Shown here: positions 26,161 through 38,800 of the stretch, one piece after another | Layout: each line of letters begins with the position of its first letter | How positions within the stretch are numbered: position 1 is the stretch's first letter | Assembly (NCBI RefSeq): GCF_010015445.1 | Contig: NC_053116.1 | Coordinates: 33,476,785-33,540,784, forward strand | DNA: 64,000 bases | Reading direction: 5' to 3' | DNA from: Perca fluviatilis | Lineage: Eukaryota > Chordata > Actinopteri > Perciformes > Percidae | The notes under the pieces: generated by a model | What the model saw: the letters and a program-made list of their open reading frames with translations, nothing else | Database searches by the model: none | Told to the model about the DNA's origin: nothing | Position numbers and translations under genes: made by a program

Positions 26161-26755
26161 ACCACCAGAAATTCACACTTAAAAACTGAACAAACCAGCT
26201 CTTTTAGACAATTCAAATCAGTATTTATAGTGATACCTCGGAGTCGCAGATCATAGATTTACTATTTGTCACTTACACTATTGTTTTAGTGCCTTTATGA
26301 TCTTGGACTTCTTATTAGTTATCTTTGCTTTCCCAACTGGAATTTAAATTACTGGTGTACTGTACCGTGCGTCTTCTCACCTGTTCCTGAAGTGTAAAAC
26401 ATGGTGTATGTTATAAAGCAACTATGCTGCAATGGAATGGCTTTAGTGTGGCTTTAGTATTTTTTTTGTGTGCACTGAGTTAAACATGGACACTGGTGGA
26501 TGCAAATTGAATTTCTATTATGAATAATGAAAATGAAGAGGGGTAGGACTAGAAAAGTTCTCAACTTCTTCCTACCTATTTTGAACATGAACAATATTAT
26601 TTGAGTTGCTTATCTGTTGCTTATATGTTGCTGATGATCTCGTTTGTTTTTCTTTTTTATTGCTTATACATTTTAATTTGGGTTTGTGTTTTTCACTAAA
26701 TTGACTAAATAGAAATTAATAATAAATAAAACTTGATTATTTTATAGATCAGAGC
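26161..26755. other. No recognised gene
   Basis: AT-rich sequence to the right of the GC-rich patch, without repeat ends or exon signals that I can see. Confidence 0.35.
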
Positions 26756-27086
26756 CAGTGTTTTCCCTAGGTTTGTGGAAGACTTAGGTGCACGTATTTG
26801 GCAAGGGGTTTAGGGGTCTTCCCTCAAAAAAATGTTAGGTTTAAAACAAAAACCCTAAACACTCAAAAAGCATAAGGAGAAACCTTCCACTGGGGACCAA
26901 CTCCAATCATCAGATCTGAAAAAGTATTTTAGTTAGATTTGATGCTCACATTGATTTTACATTCATTCAGCTTAGGTGGTGCCCAAAACGGCTTGGGTAA
27001 TGCACCTAAGCCTTATAATGGAATTAAACAAGAACAGAAGAGAATACACTACAGGTGCCCATGTGGTCTACCATAGGGAACCCCTG
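26756..27086. mobile_element. Short hAT-like element (CAGTGTTTTCCC ends)
   Basis: Left CAGTGTTTTCCCTAGG and right ATAGGGAACCCCTG are roughly inverse, as in hAT/Charlie-type elements. No clear target duplication. Confidence 0.55.
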
Positions 27087-27965
27087 TGTTAGAGAAAACG
27101 TGATATAAGTGCCCTATATTGGGTTTCCTTATAGTGGAGAAAATGTGACTATGTGCCCTCTATGGGGCCCTTTCAGTAGAGAAAACGAGATGCAGTGAAC
27201 TAATGTGTGCACTTGACATACAGGATGCCTGCCCTACATGCTGGAACAATTTCTGTGCACTGGTTCCCTTTTTTTATTTGTTTTCCTGCCCCTCAGCCAG
27301 CCCGAGTCCACCACTGATACATTATTATATTACAGTTCCTATCGTCAATCACAATCAGCCTGGGACAGACCTTAATAGGTCTGACCTCTGCCATAATGAA
27401 GCAGTTAATTACACAAATGTTTTAGGAGAGTACACATACAATTACTGGTTAAAACCTGACTTCAAACACTTCTGTCAAGCCCTGTTTTGCATTTTTAATC
27501 CCATCCTAAACTACAGAGAAGAAACATTCTATCTCACAAGCATTACCCTTATCATCTCCCTTTGAAGTAACTCCAGGTAGATGCAGGGGTGCAGATAAAT
27601 GCATTTGTGTTGAAGATTTGCTTTGAAACTGCGGGAAGAAAAGTATTTACAGATGTTTTTTAATGTTCGTTACAGCATACCAAAGCACACAAATGCATGT
27701 ACTTACCACTCTTTGTACTCTCTTTAATGAATCCCCAGTAGACACACATATTGATCAACAACCTATCAGTGCTTTATACATGGGCTGTACCTGTAATAAC
27801 GCCACGTGTTCTTAACCACTTTCCAGCTATTGATCATAATCTGACATTTTTCAGAGTGTCTTACTTTAAATCTCTAATATAATACACTCATCTCATGTGT
27901 GCTTACAGTAACACCAAATAGTGTAACAAAAAAACATACCGGTTTATTTAACACCAAATGGAAAT

Positions 27966-28130
27966 ATTTAACATCAATTCAATTTTCAATTCAATTTTAT
28001 TTATAGTATCAAATCATAACAGAGTTATCTCGAGACACTTTACAGATAGAGTAGGTCTAGACCACACTCTACAATTTACAAAGACCCAACAATTACAGTA
28101 ATTCCCTCAAGAGCTGCTTCCTCGCCGCCT
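27966..28130. repeat. Interspersed retroelement fragment
   Basis: Carries TCAATTTTATTTATAGTATC and CGAGACACTTTACAGATAGA, a widespread teleost repeat. Class not determined; LINE or SINE tail likely. Confidence 0.6.
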
Positions 28131-29473
28131 GGCCTGCCTTCCTTCACAGACCCCGGCCTGCTGTGAGCTAGATTGAGCTCCGTCACGGCTGGCAGCCCAC
28201 GGCATTCCATACCCGCGCAAAGTCACAGTTTTTTGGGTTAATGGACTACCAAACGCCGCTGCCTGGACAGAGCTCCAGGGCCTGCAGCTCCCCTCTTCCT
28301 GCTAAATGGCCGGTGTGTGTGAGTGAGAGTGCGGTCAACGAGCTTGTTACGCCAGCAATCTCTTACCACAGGTTCCAGTTAATCTTATGTGTGTAATTAT
28401 AATGTTATTTGAGTTATTTAAACAAACGATCGGTGAAATAAACGCCTCTTGTCATCGAGTCTCATTGATAGAGCCTACGGCTGGATGGAGCTCTATCAAT
28501 GACAGCTAGCTAGCCTCTTAGAATTCCTCTGAAATACACAAAAATTCATCAAATTGAAATCGGATCCTATGTAACTAGCCGCAATCTGTACACATAGGAT
28601 TAAAGGGACAGTCGCAGCTAACAAAACCCCTAGTGTTCACAAAAAATCATTAAATTGAAATCTGACACCATTGTTTTATAAGACCTTGGGGTAGATGTTA
28701 TATAAGTGGCGTGACGAAATTCAAACTGTAAATATACTATAATTATGCCGAAAGTGTAGCTAGCTAGCCGCGATCTTTCCCCATTGTATTGAATGGGACA
28801 CATAGCTAGCTAGCTGCTCCTCCTAACAAGACCCCGTTCATAAAAATGCCTTAAATTCAAATCGGACTGTTAGTTTTTGTTAGCTTTGTAAGACCTTGGG
28901 GTAGCTGTGATATAAGTGTTGTGACAAAATTCAAACTGTAAATATATTATAATTATGCCGGCAGCCGGCCACGGAGCCCCGGTAGTGCAGTAATCCACAA
29001 AGGGTGACTTTGCCCTGGGTATGGAGCCCAGTAGGCTGCCGCTTTCTCATCAGACTGTGTGGAGCTCCTAAAGTCCGACACGTCTTACCAAATTTGCAAT
29101 TAGCCATACATTTTCATAAAATGGCCCATATTTGAGTTTTATATAGTTGATTTCTCGCATAAAAAAGTCTCAGAAGTGAATTTGGTAATGAAACATTGCA
29201 GTGTCTGGAATATGAGATTCTGTCGCGTCTCTAATGTGTGTGTGTATTGGGATTCGCTCAACCAATCAGCGCGCAGCTCATCTAAATATTAATGAGCATA
29301 CCATCTTTGGAAGAAAAGCTCTTGTTACAAATAGGGCCAAAACACAGGGATGCATAAGGGCCAATAAAATATCAACCAGGCCATTTTCAGCCCAACCAAT
29401 GTTACATACCCCATTAGGAGACCTTAAGGAACAGTGTGAAATACCCTATATAATCATTCTATCACCCCTTTAA
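28131..29473. mobile_element. TTAA-ended element, right end ATCACCCCTTTAA, with internal tandem units
   Basis: The right end is the inverse of TTAAAGGGGTGATAGAATG. The left end was not found. Units of about 190-240 bp near 28540-28970 repeat GACCTTGGGGTAG, TTCAAACTGTAAATATA and TATAATTATGCCG. Confidence 0.55.
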
Positions 29474-29814
29474 AGCTACAGTGCGTAGTTCTGCCGCCCC
29501 CATGAGGAATTCTAAGTAATGACAACTGTTGGCGGGTCCATATGATACAAGCGCCCCCTCCACGCAGTTACTAGTAGCCAAGGAGGACACGGAGGATTAA
29601 AAAAATGATGGACTCTTCAGAAAAGGTAATTCTCTTCACTTTCTGCGCGGGAAAGTCACCAGACACCACAATCTTCTGAACACAGTCCTACTGAGAAATA
29701 CAGAGAGTTGTGTGGAGCTGATAGTCTTAATTAGCTTTGTAGCAACTCATCTGGCAATGGCTTGAATGTAACGGACAATCATTAATATCAAAAAGTTACA
29801 CACTAAAGCTTTAA
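29470..29814. mobile_element. TTAA-flanked MITE, family E
   Basis: Left TTAAAGCTACAGTGCGTAG and right GTTACACACTAAAGCTTTAA are inverted. It shares its left TTAA with the previous element. 345 bp, non-coding. Confidence 0.8.
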
Positions 29815-30261
29815 AACACAACACTGATTGTAATTCAGGTGTTTTCATTTTGTGTTTTGCACATCGAAACTCTGAGCCAAAGCAATAATAAAATACTGTA
29901 TTATTTTAACGACCAACAAAGCTCCTGGGTCCCAGCTTTGTCGTTGCAACAGTGCTCGATCTATAGTTAAATGGTTCAGCACTGGTATCATCACTCCACT
30001 GTTCTCATAATGCAGCATTTGACTATTTTTCTTTAGATTATTGAGACTGTTTGCATTCAGCTGTCTCTCTTAGTTTTTGACCTAAGAAAATATAGGAATA
30101 AAAAATCTCCCTGAAATCTTAAATAAAATAAATAAATCCTAAAACGCAAAAATGACCATAACTTCCACAAATTCAACTTATATGTATTTAATGTGTCACT
30201 CACTGTCAAGTAATAAAAACACATCCCAAACCTATGTTCAATCTAATTATACATCTCAGAG

Positions 30262-30265
<4 letters not shown>

Positions 30266-30296
<31 letters not shown>

Positions 30297-30313
30297 TATA
30301 TATATATATATAT
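30266..30313. repeat. (AT)n microsatellite
   Basis: AT run with one GATA interruption. It replaces the expected left terminus of the Tc1 copy that follows. Confidence 0.9.
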
Positions 30314-30315
30314 GC

Positions 30316-31817
30316 GCGTTCTTTATTTTCATGACTATTTACATTGTAGATTCTCACTGAAGGCATCAAAACTATGAATGAACACATATGGAATTATTAT
30401 TATGTACTTAACAAAAAAGTGTGAAATAACTGAAAACATGTCTTATATTTTAGATTCCTCAAAGTAGCCACCCTTTGCTTTTTTGATAGCGCTGCAAACC
30501 CTTGGTGTTCTCTCAATGAGCTTCATGAGGTAGTCACCTGAAATGGTTTTCACTTCACAGGTGTGCCTTGTCAAGATTAATTGGTGGAATCTTTTCCCTT
30601 ATTAATGGGGTTGGGACGATCTATTGGACAACTGTTAGAATTCATATTATGGCAAGAACCAATCAGCTAAGTAAAGAGAAACGAGTGGCCATCATTACTT
30701 TAACAAATGAAGGTCAGTCAGTCCGGAAAATTGTGAAAACTTTGAATGTGTCCCCAAGTGCAGTCGCAAAAACCATCAAGCGCTACAACGAAACTGGCTC
30801 ACATGAGGACCGCCCCAGGAAAGGAAGACCAAGAGTCACCTCTGCTGCTGAGAATAAGTTCATCCGAGTCACCAGCTTCAGAATCGCAAGTTAACAGCAG
30901 CTCAGATTAGAGACCAGATGAATGCCACACAGAGTTCTAGCAGCAGACACATCTCTAGAACAACTGTTAAGAGGAGACTGCGCGAATCAGGCCTTCATGG
31001 TCAAGTAGCTGCTAGGAAACCACTGCTAAGGAGAGGCAACAAGCAGAAGAGATTTGTTTGGGCCAAGAAACGCAAGGAATGGACATTAGACCAGTGGAAA
31101 TCTGTGCTTTGGTCGATGAGTCCAAATTTGAGATCTTTGGTTCCAACCGCCGTGTCTTTGTGCCTGGTTCCCACCGTGAAGCATGGAGGAGGAGGTGTGA
31201 TGGTGTGGGGGTGCTTTGCTGGTGACACTGTTGGGGATTTATTCAAAATTGAAGGCATACTGAACCAGCATTGTTACCACAGCATCCTGCAGCGACATGC
31301 CATCCCATCCGGTTTGCGTTTAGTTGGACCATCATTTATTTTTCAACAGGACAATGACCCCAAACACACCTCCAGGCTGTGTAAGGGCTATTTGACCAAG
31401 AAGGAGAGTGATGGAGTGCTGCGCCAGATGACCTGGCCTCCACAGTCACCGCACCTGAACCCAATCAAGATAGTTTGGGGTGAGCTGGACCACAGAGTGA
31501 AGGCAAAAGGGCCAACAAGTGCTAAGCATCTCTGGGAACTCCTTCAAGACTGTTCGAAAACCATTTCAGGTGACTACCTCTTGAAGTTCATCAAGAGAAT
31601 GCCAAGAGTGTGCAAAGCAGATATCAGAGCAAAGGGTGGCTACTTTGAAGAAACTAGAATATAAGACATGTTTTCAGTTATTTCACACTTTTTTGTTAAG
31701 TACATAATTCCACGTGTTCATGCATAGTTTCGATGCCTTCAGTGAGAATCTACAATGTAAATAGTCTTGAAAATAAAGGAAACGCTTTGATTGAGGTGTG
31801 TCCAAACTTTTGGCCTA

Positions 31818-31820
<3 letters not shown>
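30316..31820 (+). mobile_element. Tc1-like transposon, copy 1, left end lost
   Basis: The right terminus CCAAACTTTTGGCCTATAG matches the end of copy 2 at 33684-35299. The first 30-40 bp of the left inverted repeat are missing. The coding remains are described separately. Confidence 0.88.
30568..31664 (+). pseudogene. Tc1 transposase, broken (copy 1)
   Basis: The N-terminal helix-turn-helix region (NQLSKEKRVAIITLTNEG, RPRKGRPRVTS) lies in one frame to 30894; the rest continues in another frame from 30918. Relative to copy 2, one base is missing near 30871 and another near 31114 (the WSDES segment), and roughly 36 bp are deleted after about 31165. The middle Asp is kept in FQQDNDPKHTS. The last acidic residue of the DDE set is replaced by Lys in LNPIKIVW. 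Not functional. Confidence 0.87.
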
Positions 31821-31915
<95 letters not shown>

Positions 31916-31930
31916 ATATATATATATATA
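31820..31930. repeat. (GT)n microsatellite followed by (AT)n
   Basis: About 90 bp of pure GT directly at the Tc1 right end, then a short TATATA run. Confidence 0.95.
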
Positions 31931-32439
31931 TCCCTGATCATTTACGTCATTCTCTAATGCAATGCCTTCATAATGTGTATAGAGTATTGTACACTTTGAG
32001 GTATCTTTTTCAGCCATCTGCACATATTCAAGTATTACCTTTCAGTTGTGAGTGGATGTAAACAATGCCGACGATGTCCAACAAAGGAAAAACGCTCTCC
32101 GGGAGAAGCTAAATGAAAGTGTCACACCCTGAGGATGACAAACGAAGAAGCAAAACCCCGGGGGATTCTACTCGCTAGACAAATAACGCAACACTTGAAG
32201 GGTTTTCTCACTGTATCGGACCCCAATTATGCTGTCTGACACAAATTTCAGAGAGTCAGGGCAATTATCCCATGGTGCGATTAGTATCAGAGCCTTCGAT
32301 GCAACCAAAGAGTCTTTAGTGCTTAATCAAGCCAATAATTCTTCTTTTGTGGCGGTTCACCTTAGGACAACAGACAGTACAATCTATTTGTGAAGTGATC
32401 TTTGTACAAGCTGACATCCTTTCATTGACTCTCACCGAG
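31931..32439. other. No recognised gene
   Basis: Unique-looking sequence downstream of the HAD-like gene's probable polyadenylation site. Confidence 0.35.
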
Positions 32440-32665
32440 TAGATAAAGTCTGCATATTTATTCCTGTAACCCTCACCCGTATGTAAACCTCTTCTATTCG
32501 TGGTTTGATGAACTGCGATTCTTCAATAAGTCATCAACCTTTGTGTTTAATAGCCATACCTACAGTCCAGCGTATCTGCATCTCCCTTCTGTGCTGTAGT
32601 GTCTGGGTTAATGGAACCCTAAACTGGAGGTTGTCAAAGAGACAGACATACAGTTGAGCGGTGTT
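32440..32665 (-). other. Putative 3' UTR of the HAD-like gene
   Basis: Follows the TAG at 32668-32666. A minus-strand AATAAA lies at 32462-32457, so cleavage near 32440 is plausible. Position inferred from the signal only. Confidence 0.5.
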
Positions 32666-32842
32666 CTAGCCTGCCCCCTGCTGGAGATTCCTCTCATAGT
32701 TTTCCAGACAGATGTGGACGCGCTGAGTGAAGTAGCTTGGGTGAGAAATGGCCCGAAGGAGGTCGGTCTGGACCAGTGTGATGTCATAAAGCTCAGAGGT
32801 GCAGGCTGTACGAGTCTCAGTGCCACCTGGGTCCAGGAAAAC
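32666..32842 (-). CDS. HAD-like gene exon 6 with stop codon
   Basis: Acceptor TCTGTGTCAG, then VFLDPGGTETRTACTSELYD, QTDLLRAISHPSYF and CLENYERNLQQGAG-stop. Separated from exon 5 by a 5-kb intron that carries two nested transposons, an inverted-repeat MITE and a 1.1-kb element. Confidence 0.87.
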   Translation of the reverse strand, partial: VFLDPGGTETRTACTSELYDITLVQTDLLRAISHPSYFTQRVHICLENYERNLQQGAG

Positions 32843-35800
32843 CTGACACAGACACACACACACAGACACGGGAGAAATGTCCAGTTAGCTTTCTGGAGTT
32901 CTGAACCAGCCAACACATCTGTGGAAGCTACTTTATTTAGAAAACACATTATCTGTAGAGACCATAGCATAAGTAACTAACTGACAAGTGACACACACAC
33001 ACTTTGCGAATGTAAGCAAAACTGACAAACATTCCAGTGAATGCTTGTTGGGAGATAGTGGTTTGTTATGACATGTTGGTCCGCTGGATGTCCCTCGCCT
33101 TCCACTCACTGTGTGTTGCCGTTGTCTAACTCGACTAGCAAGCTACATGCTGGAAATGGCGAGATTTGAATAAAATTTGTATCGTGCAACAAGGCAGCCT
33201 GCTTGGTTCTTTCGGGGAATGACTGTAAAGAGTCACAAAGAATAGGTTTACATTTACTATCTAACTGGGATGTTTTTGGGACCGCTTGGCGCAGATTTGC
33301 TATGGACAAATAACACACAACGATACACTGGTAAGAGCAAATTTTGTTTTTCTCCTATCCAGGAATGCGTCTTTGGTGTAGCCAGACCTTACTCCGCAGC
33401 GCTGTAGAGATAGGTCTGCCAATGCAAGACTAGTCAACCTCAGACACACAGGATGATTAACACAAGTTAAAGAATGCGGTTACACTTTACTTGAAGGTAT
33501 CTACATAAGAGTAACATGACACCATCATGAATGTGTCATAAACAAACAAGTCATAAACGTTTATGACATAACGCTTCTGTCATTAAGTGTCATTCGGTTT
33601 TTGACATGACAAGTTAGGGTTAGGTTTGGGTTAAAGAAAATAGAGTTAGGTTAGAGTTAGGGTTCATGTGTCACTCTTATGTACAGTACAGGCCAAAAGT
33701 TTGGACACACCTCATTCAATGCGTTTCCTTTATTTTCATGACTATTTACATTGTAGATTCTCACTGAAGGCATCAAAACTATGAATAAACACATATGGAA
33801 TTATGTACTTAACAAAAAAGTGTGAAATAACTGAAAACATGTCTTATATTCTAGATTCCTCAAAGTAGCCACCCTTTGCTCTGATATCTGCTTTGCACAC
33901 TCTTGGCATTCTCTTGATGAGCTTCAAGAGGTAATCACCTGAAATGGTTTTCGAACAGTCTTGAAGGAGTTCCCAGAGATGCTTAGCACTTGTTGGCCCT
34001 TTTGCCTGCACTCTGCGGTCCAGCTCACCCAAACCATCACGATTGGGTTCAGGTCCAGTGACTGTGGAGGCCAGGTCATCTGGCGCAGCACTCCATCACT
34101 CTCCTTCTTGGTCAAATAGCCCTTACACAGCCTGGAGGTGTGTTTGGGGTACATGTCCTGTTGAAATATAAATGATGGTCCAACTAAACGCAAACCGGAT
34201 GGGATGGCATGTCGCTGCAGGATGCTGTGGTAGCCATGCTGGTTCAGTATGCCTTCAATTTTGAATAAATCCCCAACAGTGTCACCAGCAAAGCACCCCC
34301 ACACCATCACACCTCCTCCTCCATGCTTCACGGTGGGAACAAGGTATGTAGAATCCATCCGTTCACCTTTTCTGCTTCGCACAAACACACAGCGGTTGGA
34401 ACCAAAGATCTCAAATTTGGACTCATCAGACCAAAGCACAGATTTCCACTGGTCTAATGTCCATTCCTTGCGTTTCTTGGCCCAAACAAATCTCTTCTGC
34501 TTGTTGCCTCTCCTTAGCAGTGGTTTCCTAGCAGCTATTTGACCATGAAGGCCTGATTCGCGCAGTCTCCTCTTAACAGTTGTTCTAGAGATGTGTCTGC
34601 TGCTAGAACTCTGTGTGGCATTCATCTGGTCTCTAATCTGAGCTGCTGTTAACTTGCGATTTCTGAGGCTGGTGACTCGGATGAACTTATCCTCAGCAGC
34701 AGAGGTGACTCTTGGTCTTCCTTTCCTGGGGCGGTTCTCATGTGAACCAGTTTCGTTGTAGCGCTTGATGGTTTTTGCGACTGCACTAGGGGACACATTC
34801 AAAGTTTTCGTAATTTTCCAGACTGACTGACCTTCATTTGTTAGAGTAATGATGGCCACTCGTTCCTCTTTACTTAGCTGATTGGTTCTTGCCATAATAT
34901 GAATTCTAACAGTTGTCCAATAGGGCTGTCGGCTGTGTATCAACCGGACTTCTGCACAACACAACTGATGGTCCCAACCCCATTAATAAGGGAAAAAAAT
35001 CCACTAATTAAGTCTGACAAGGCACACCTGTGAAGTGAAAACCATTTCAGATGACTACCTCATGAAGCTCATTGAGAGAACACAAAGGGTTTGCAGCGCT
35101 ATCAAAAAAGCAAAGGATGGCTACTTTGAGGAATCTAAAATATAAGACATGTTTTCAGTTATTTCACACTTTTTTGTTAAGTACATAATTCCATATGTGT
35201 TCATTCATAGTTTTGATGCCTTCAGTGAGAATCTACAATGTAAATAGTCATGAAAATGCATTGAATGAGAAGGTGTGACCAAACCTTTGGCCTGTACTGT
35301 AGATACCTTCAAGTGAAGTGTTACCAAGAATTCTTAGCAAAAAATAGGACTTGGAAACTTTGTACAAAGAATCTAAAAGCTTAACTTTAAGGGTAATTCT
35401 TAAGGACTTAAACCCAAATTGTCTTCCATCAAGCACTGAATGTTTTTCACAGAAGACATTTTGACGTGTCACGGTAGGAAAAGCACAGGTGTAAATAATG
35501 AAATGAATGCTGGCCGAATTCCATTTAGCTGCTTCAGGTTTCAGGGTCCTGGCTGCTGGCTCACTGTCACACGGTCATGGTTTGCTGGACACTTGAACAG
35601 ATCGGGAGCAGTCGTTAATGTTATTAGAAACACCTGTGGTTTTCCTGCTACAACACGTCAAAATGTCTGCTGTGAAAAATGACTATTACATGAAATATAT
35701 GGTTAGGGGCCCTCACTGGATTGAATAAATTAGGAATAGACCGATTATCGGCCCTGAGTCACCACTGAGTCTGAGTCTGACTGTGGTGAAATAGTGAAAA

Positions 35801-38800
35801 ATGTCAATCCGTGTTTTCCAAAGTCCAAGATGAAGTCTTCAAATGTCTTGTTTTGTCCACAACTCCAAAGATATTCAGTTTATTTAAGAAAGAAAGAAAA
35901 TATTCGCATTTAAGGAGCTGGAATCAGAGAATTTAAATTTTTCATTAATCGATTATCAAAATAGTTGGCGATTAATTTAATAGTTGACAACTAATCAAAT
36001 AATCTTTGCACCTCTAGTTGATTGATCTGGAGTTCACTATAAAACACCAGAACAATTTTAACAGTATTGCCAAAAAATAGTACGGCTACATTTTCCACAG
36101 AAAAAAAAAGGAGCTTAATGTGTTATTACTCCAGCAAAGAGAGAATGTGGGCAGATCATTACAGACCAAGTTGCAATTCTGGCTCATTATACACAGAGCC
36201 AGCGTGATGATAAAAACGTCAACTTATCTCTTCCTAACGAGTGATCATGACCTGATATGTGGCGATTTTAGATTTCACCATTGCTGCTAAAATCTCCTGC
36301 CAAAGACCTCGCTGAGCGGTGGACAGTGTGCTCTCGCTGCCTACGTCCATCTACAAACGGATGTAATTTCCTTTATAAAGTGACTATATGCAACTTCTAC
36401 ATGTTTGTGAAACTTTAATTTTTCATCTGATGATCATAAATGACCTGTAAGAGCAAACAAGACTAACAGTGAAAAGAACGCTATTTTTATATAGTTTTAA
36501 TTAATGCCTTAGCCCAGGTATGATTTTCCCCGCAAAGTCACAAAATGATTTACAGCACGTAGACGGTGCTACAGAGCAAACATTCTGACGGGTCACAGAT
36601 TTTGGCAAAACACCAGAAAAGCCTGTGTTTGTGAGTATGCAGGTAAAAGGTAGCATGAGATGTCTTTATATAGGCCTAATTGTATTTTTATTTTATTTTA
36701 GAAGTTATCTGCTGTAGTTATGGCTGATACTGGGGCAGGGCCATCACAGAAATAAAGGAAATTAAACGAAGAACAACTAAAAGCTAAAAAGGGAAAGTGA
36801 CTGATGACAGGTGAAATCCGAGTCACACTCGGTCGGGCTTTCAACAGATGGAGACAATTACGGGATTGTAAATTATTCAAAACCGACCCCAAACTGGCCC
36901 TCAGGTATGTAATATCTGTTTCATTCATAAAATAACTTTACAATGCGCGATGTGGTTGTAATGCGTCAGTAGCACACATTAAATTAGGTCCTCCTTCCAT
37001 TTAGTGCAGACGTTTTATTCCTTTTACTCCGGGTTTGTGTTGGCCTACTATTTTCTTTTTCCTTGTCCCCCTGTCCCTTGTTTAAAGCGTCCTTGGGTTT
37101 CATATTATGTTGGTTGCTAAAACAAACTCTTAATACTTTGGCTCGTAACACAGTGACAGTGATACCTGGTTTAGCTCACGATTCATCTAAAGAAGGCTAA
37201 GTTACCGTATGCTACACTTGAAATGCAACAATGTGTCTTTAACGTATTCTCTTATTGTAAATGAATGATTTTCTGTCTGAGCAAGGCATTCATCTTAACT
37301 ATATGACCTCCCGGTCACACTAACTAAGTAATACAGTGGGTAATACAGCACCGTAAAGGAAAGACCTTTACGACAGCAGGTGTGGTAAAAGCACTACTGC
37401 TTTTGTCCAAAGGGGTTGCTGCAATCGACAAACTGAAAGTTACATATAGCCACTTTAAAAAAACAGCTGTAGATGACAAGAAAGAAACACCATATCCACT
37501 CCAGCAAGTCTAACAAAATGACCACATCTGTATGATGGTTTCTTAGAGCTGCAGGTCAATACCATCGACTCAATGGTTATATAACAGTGCTGAGATTTTA
37601 GTCATCAGAACATCAAAGAAAATGACACAGCGGTGTTACTAAAGCACGTTAGCATCCTCCTCTCTCTTCAACAGCCGTCTGTCAAATCCTAGCTCTAATT
37701 CAAAAGCTCAATAGCTTCCAAAATGGAAAGAAAATAAGGAAAACAAAGAAATTGCCCTTATTATTTGTTTTACGTATAAGCCAATTTAAGCTGTGAATGT
37801 AGTTGCAATGCTTATGGTTGCCGATAGAGGTTGTTGTATTCTTGCTGATGTAAAAGGAGCGACAGTACCTTGGGATGAACAATGGTATGCTCGTCGTCCT
37901 GCCGTATGTGGTCGTCTATGAAGATGTGCTGAACATGTTGGTCAAAGGGGTCGACCCACAACGGCTTCCCCCCGCGGATGGAGAAGGTGTTACTGGCCCA
38001 CCTGAGTGAGAAACAGGCACGGGAAGATGAAGATGAAGGGACGGAGGCCACAAACATTGATGGCTTGAAGAGTGCTATGCATACCAGTCGTAATGGTCCT
38101 GAAAGCCCCCCAGGCCCTGGACTGAGCTGAAGTACTGGTACAGGCCTCTCTCTCCATCGCGAGTGGAAATGCTTTCCTTGGCGCGGCTCACAACGATTCC
38201 CCTCCTGCTGCAGCGGATCTTGCCCGGAGTCGTATTCACATTTAACTGAGCCGAGAGTGACAAGAAGAGTCAGAGAGAGAAACAAGGAGGGCGAGCCGCT
38301 CTGAACTTTATGGGGAAAGCATCAAATCAAAACGACCTCTGTGAAATGATTTTATTATTAAAATCAAGTCTGACAGACTTGACCTAAATTAACTGTGATA
38401 TCAGCATTAAACTTTCTTACACATAAAATAAAAGTCTGTGCCAGCTACATAACAAAACAACTGCCATTCTGTAGCTTTATAATAAATAGTGAATGTTTAC
38501 AGATTAGAGCCCGACGATATATCGGCCGATATTAGGCATTTTCCAAACTATCGGTATCTGCATTTATAATGGCCGATAAATGAATATTAATTATTAATGT
38601 TATGAGTGTTGGCATAGCATAGTTTGTCCACCAGAGGGTGCTGTACAACGTCCCGGTTGGCAACATAGTCAGTAAAAGAATGGACACAGCGACGCGGTAT
38701 ATTTTGGAGACCAGTGAAGTCACTTTTCCGGTGATGGCTGAGCGTTACTGCGCAGCCTCAAACTGAGCTTGACGACGTAGATGTGACGTGAGCAACCTGT

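Larger units (their letters stand above)
33478..35325. mobile_element. Inverted-repeat element split by a Tc1 insertion
   Basis: Left GGTTACACTTTACTTGAAGG and right CCTTCAAGTGAAGTGTTACC are inverse. The Tc1 copy sits inside at a TA. Internal repeats of TTAGGGTTAGG and TCATAAAC type. It lies in the last intron of the HAD-like gene. Confidence 0.8.

Noticed and set aside
31733..32061. Open frames of Cys-Val or Thr-His repeats
   Set aside because: Translation of a GT microsatellite in several frames.
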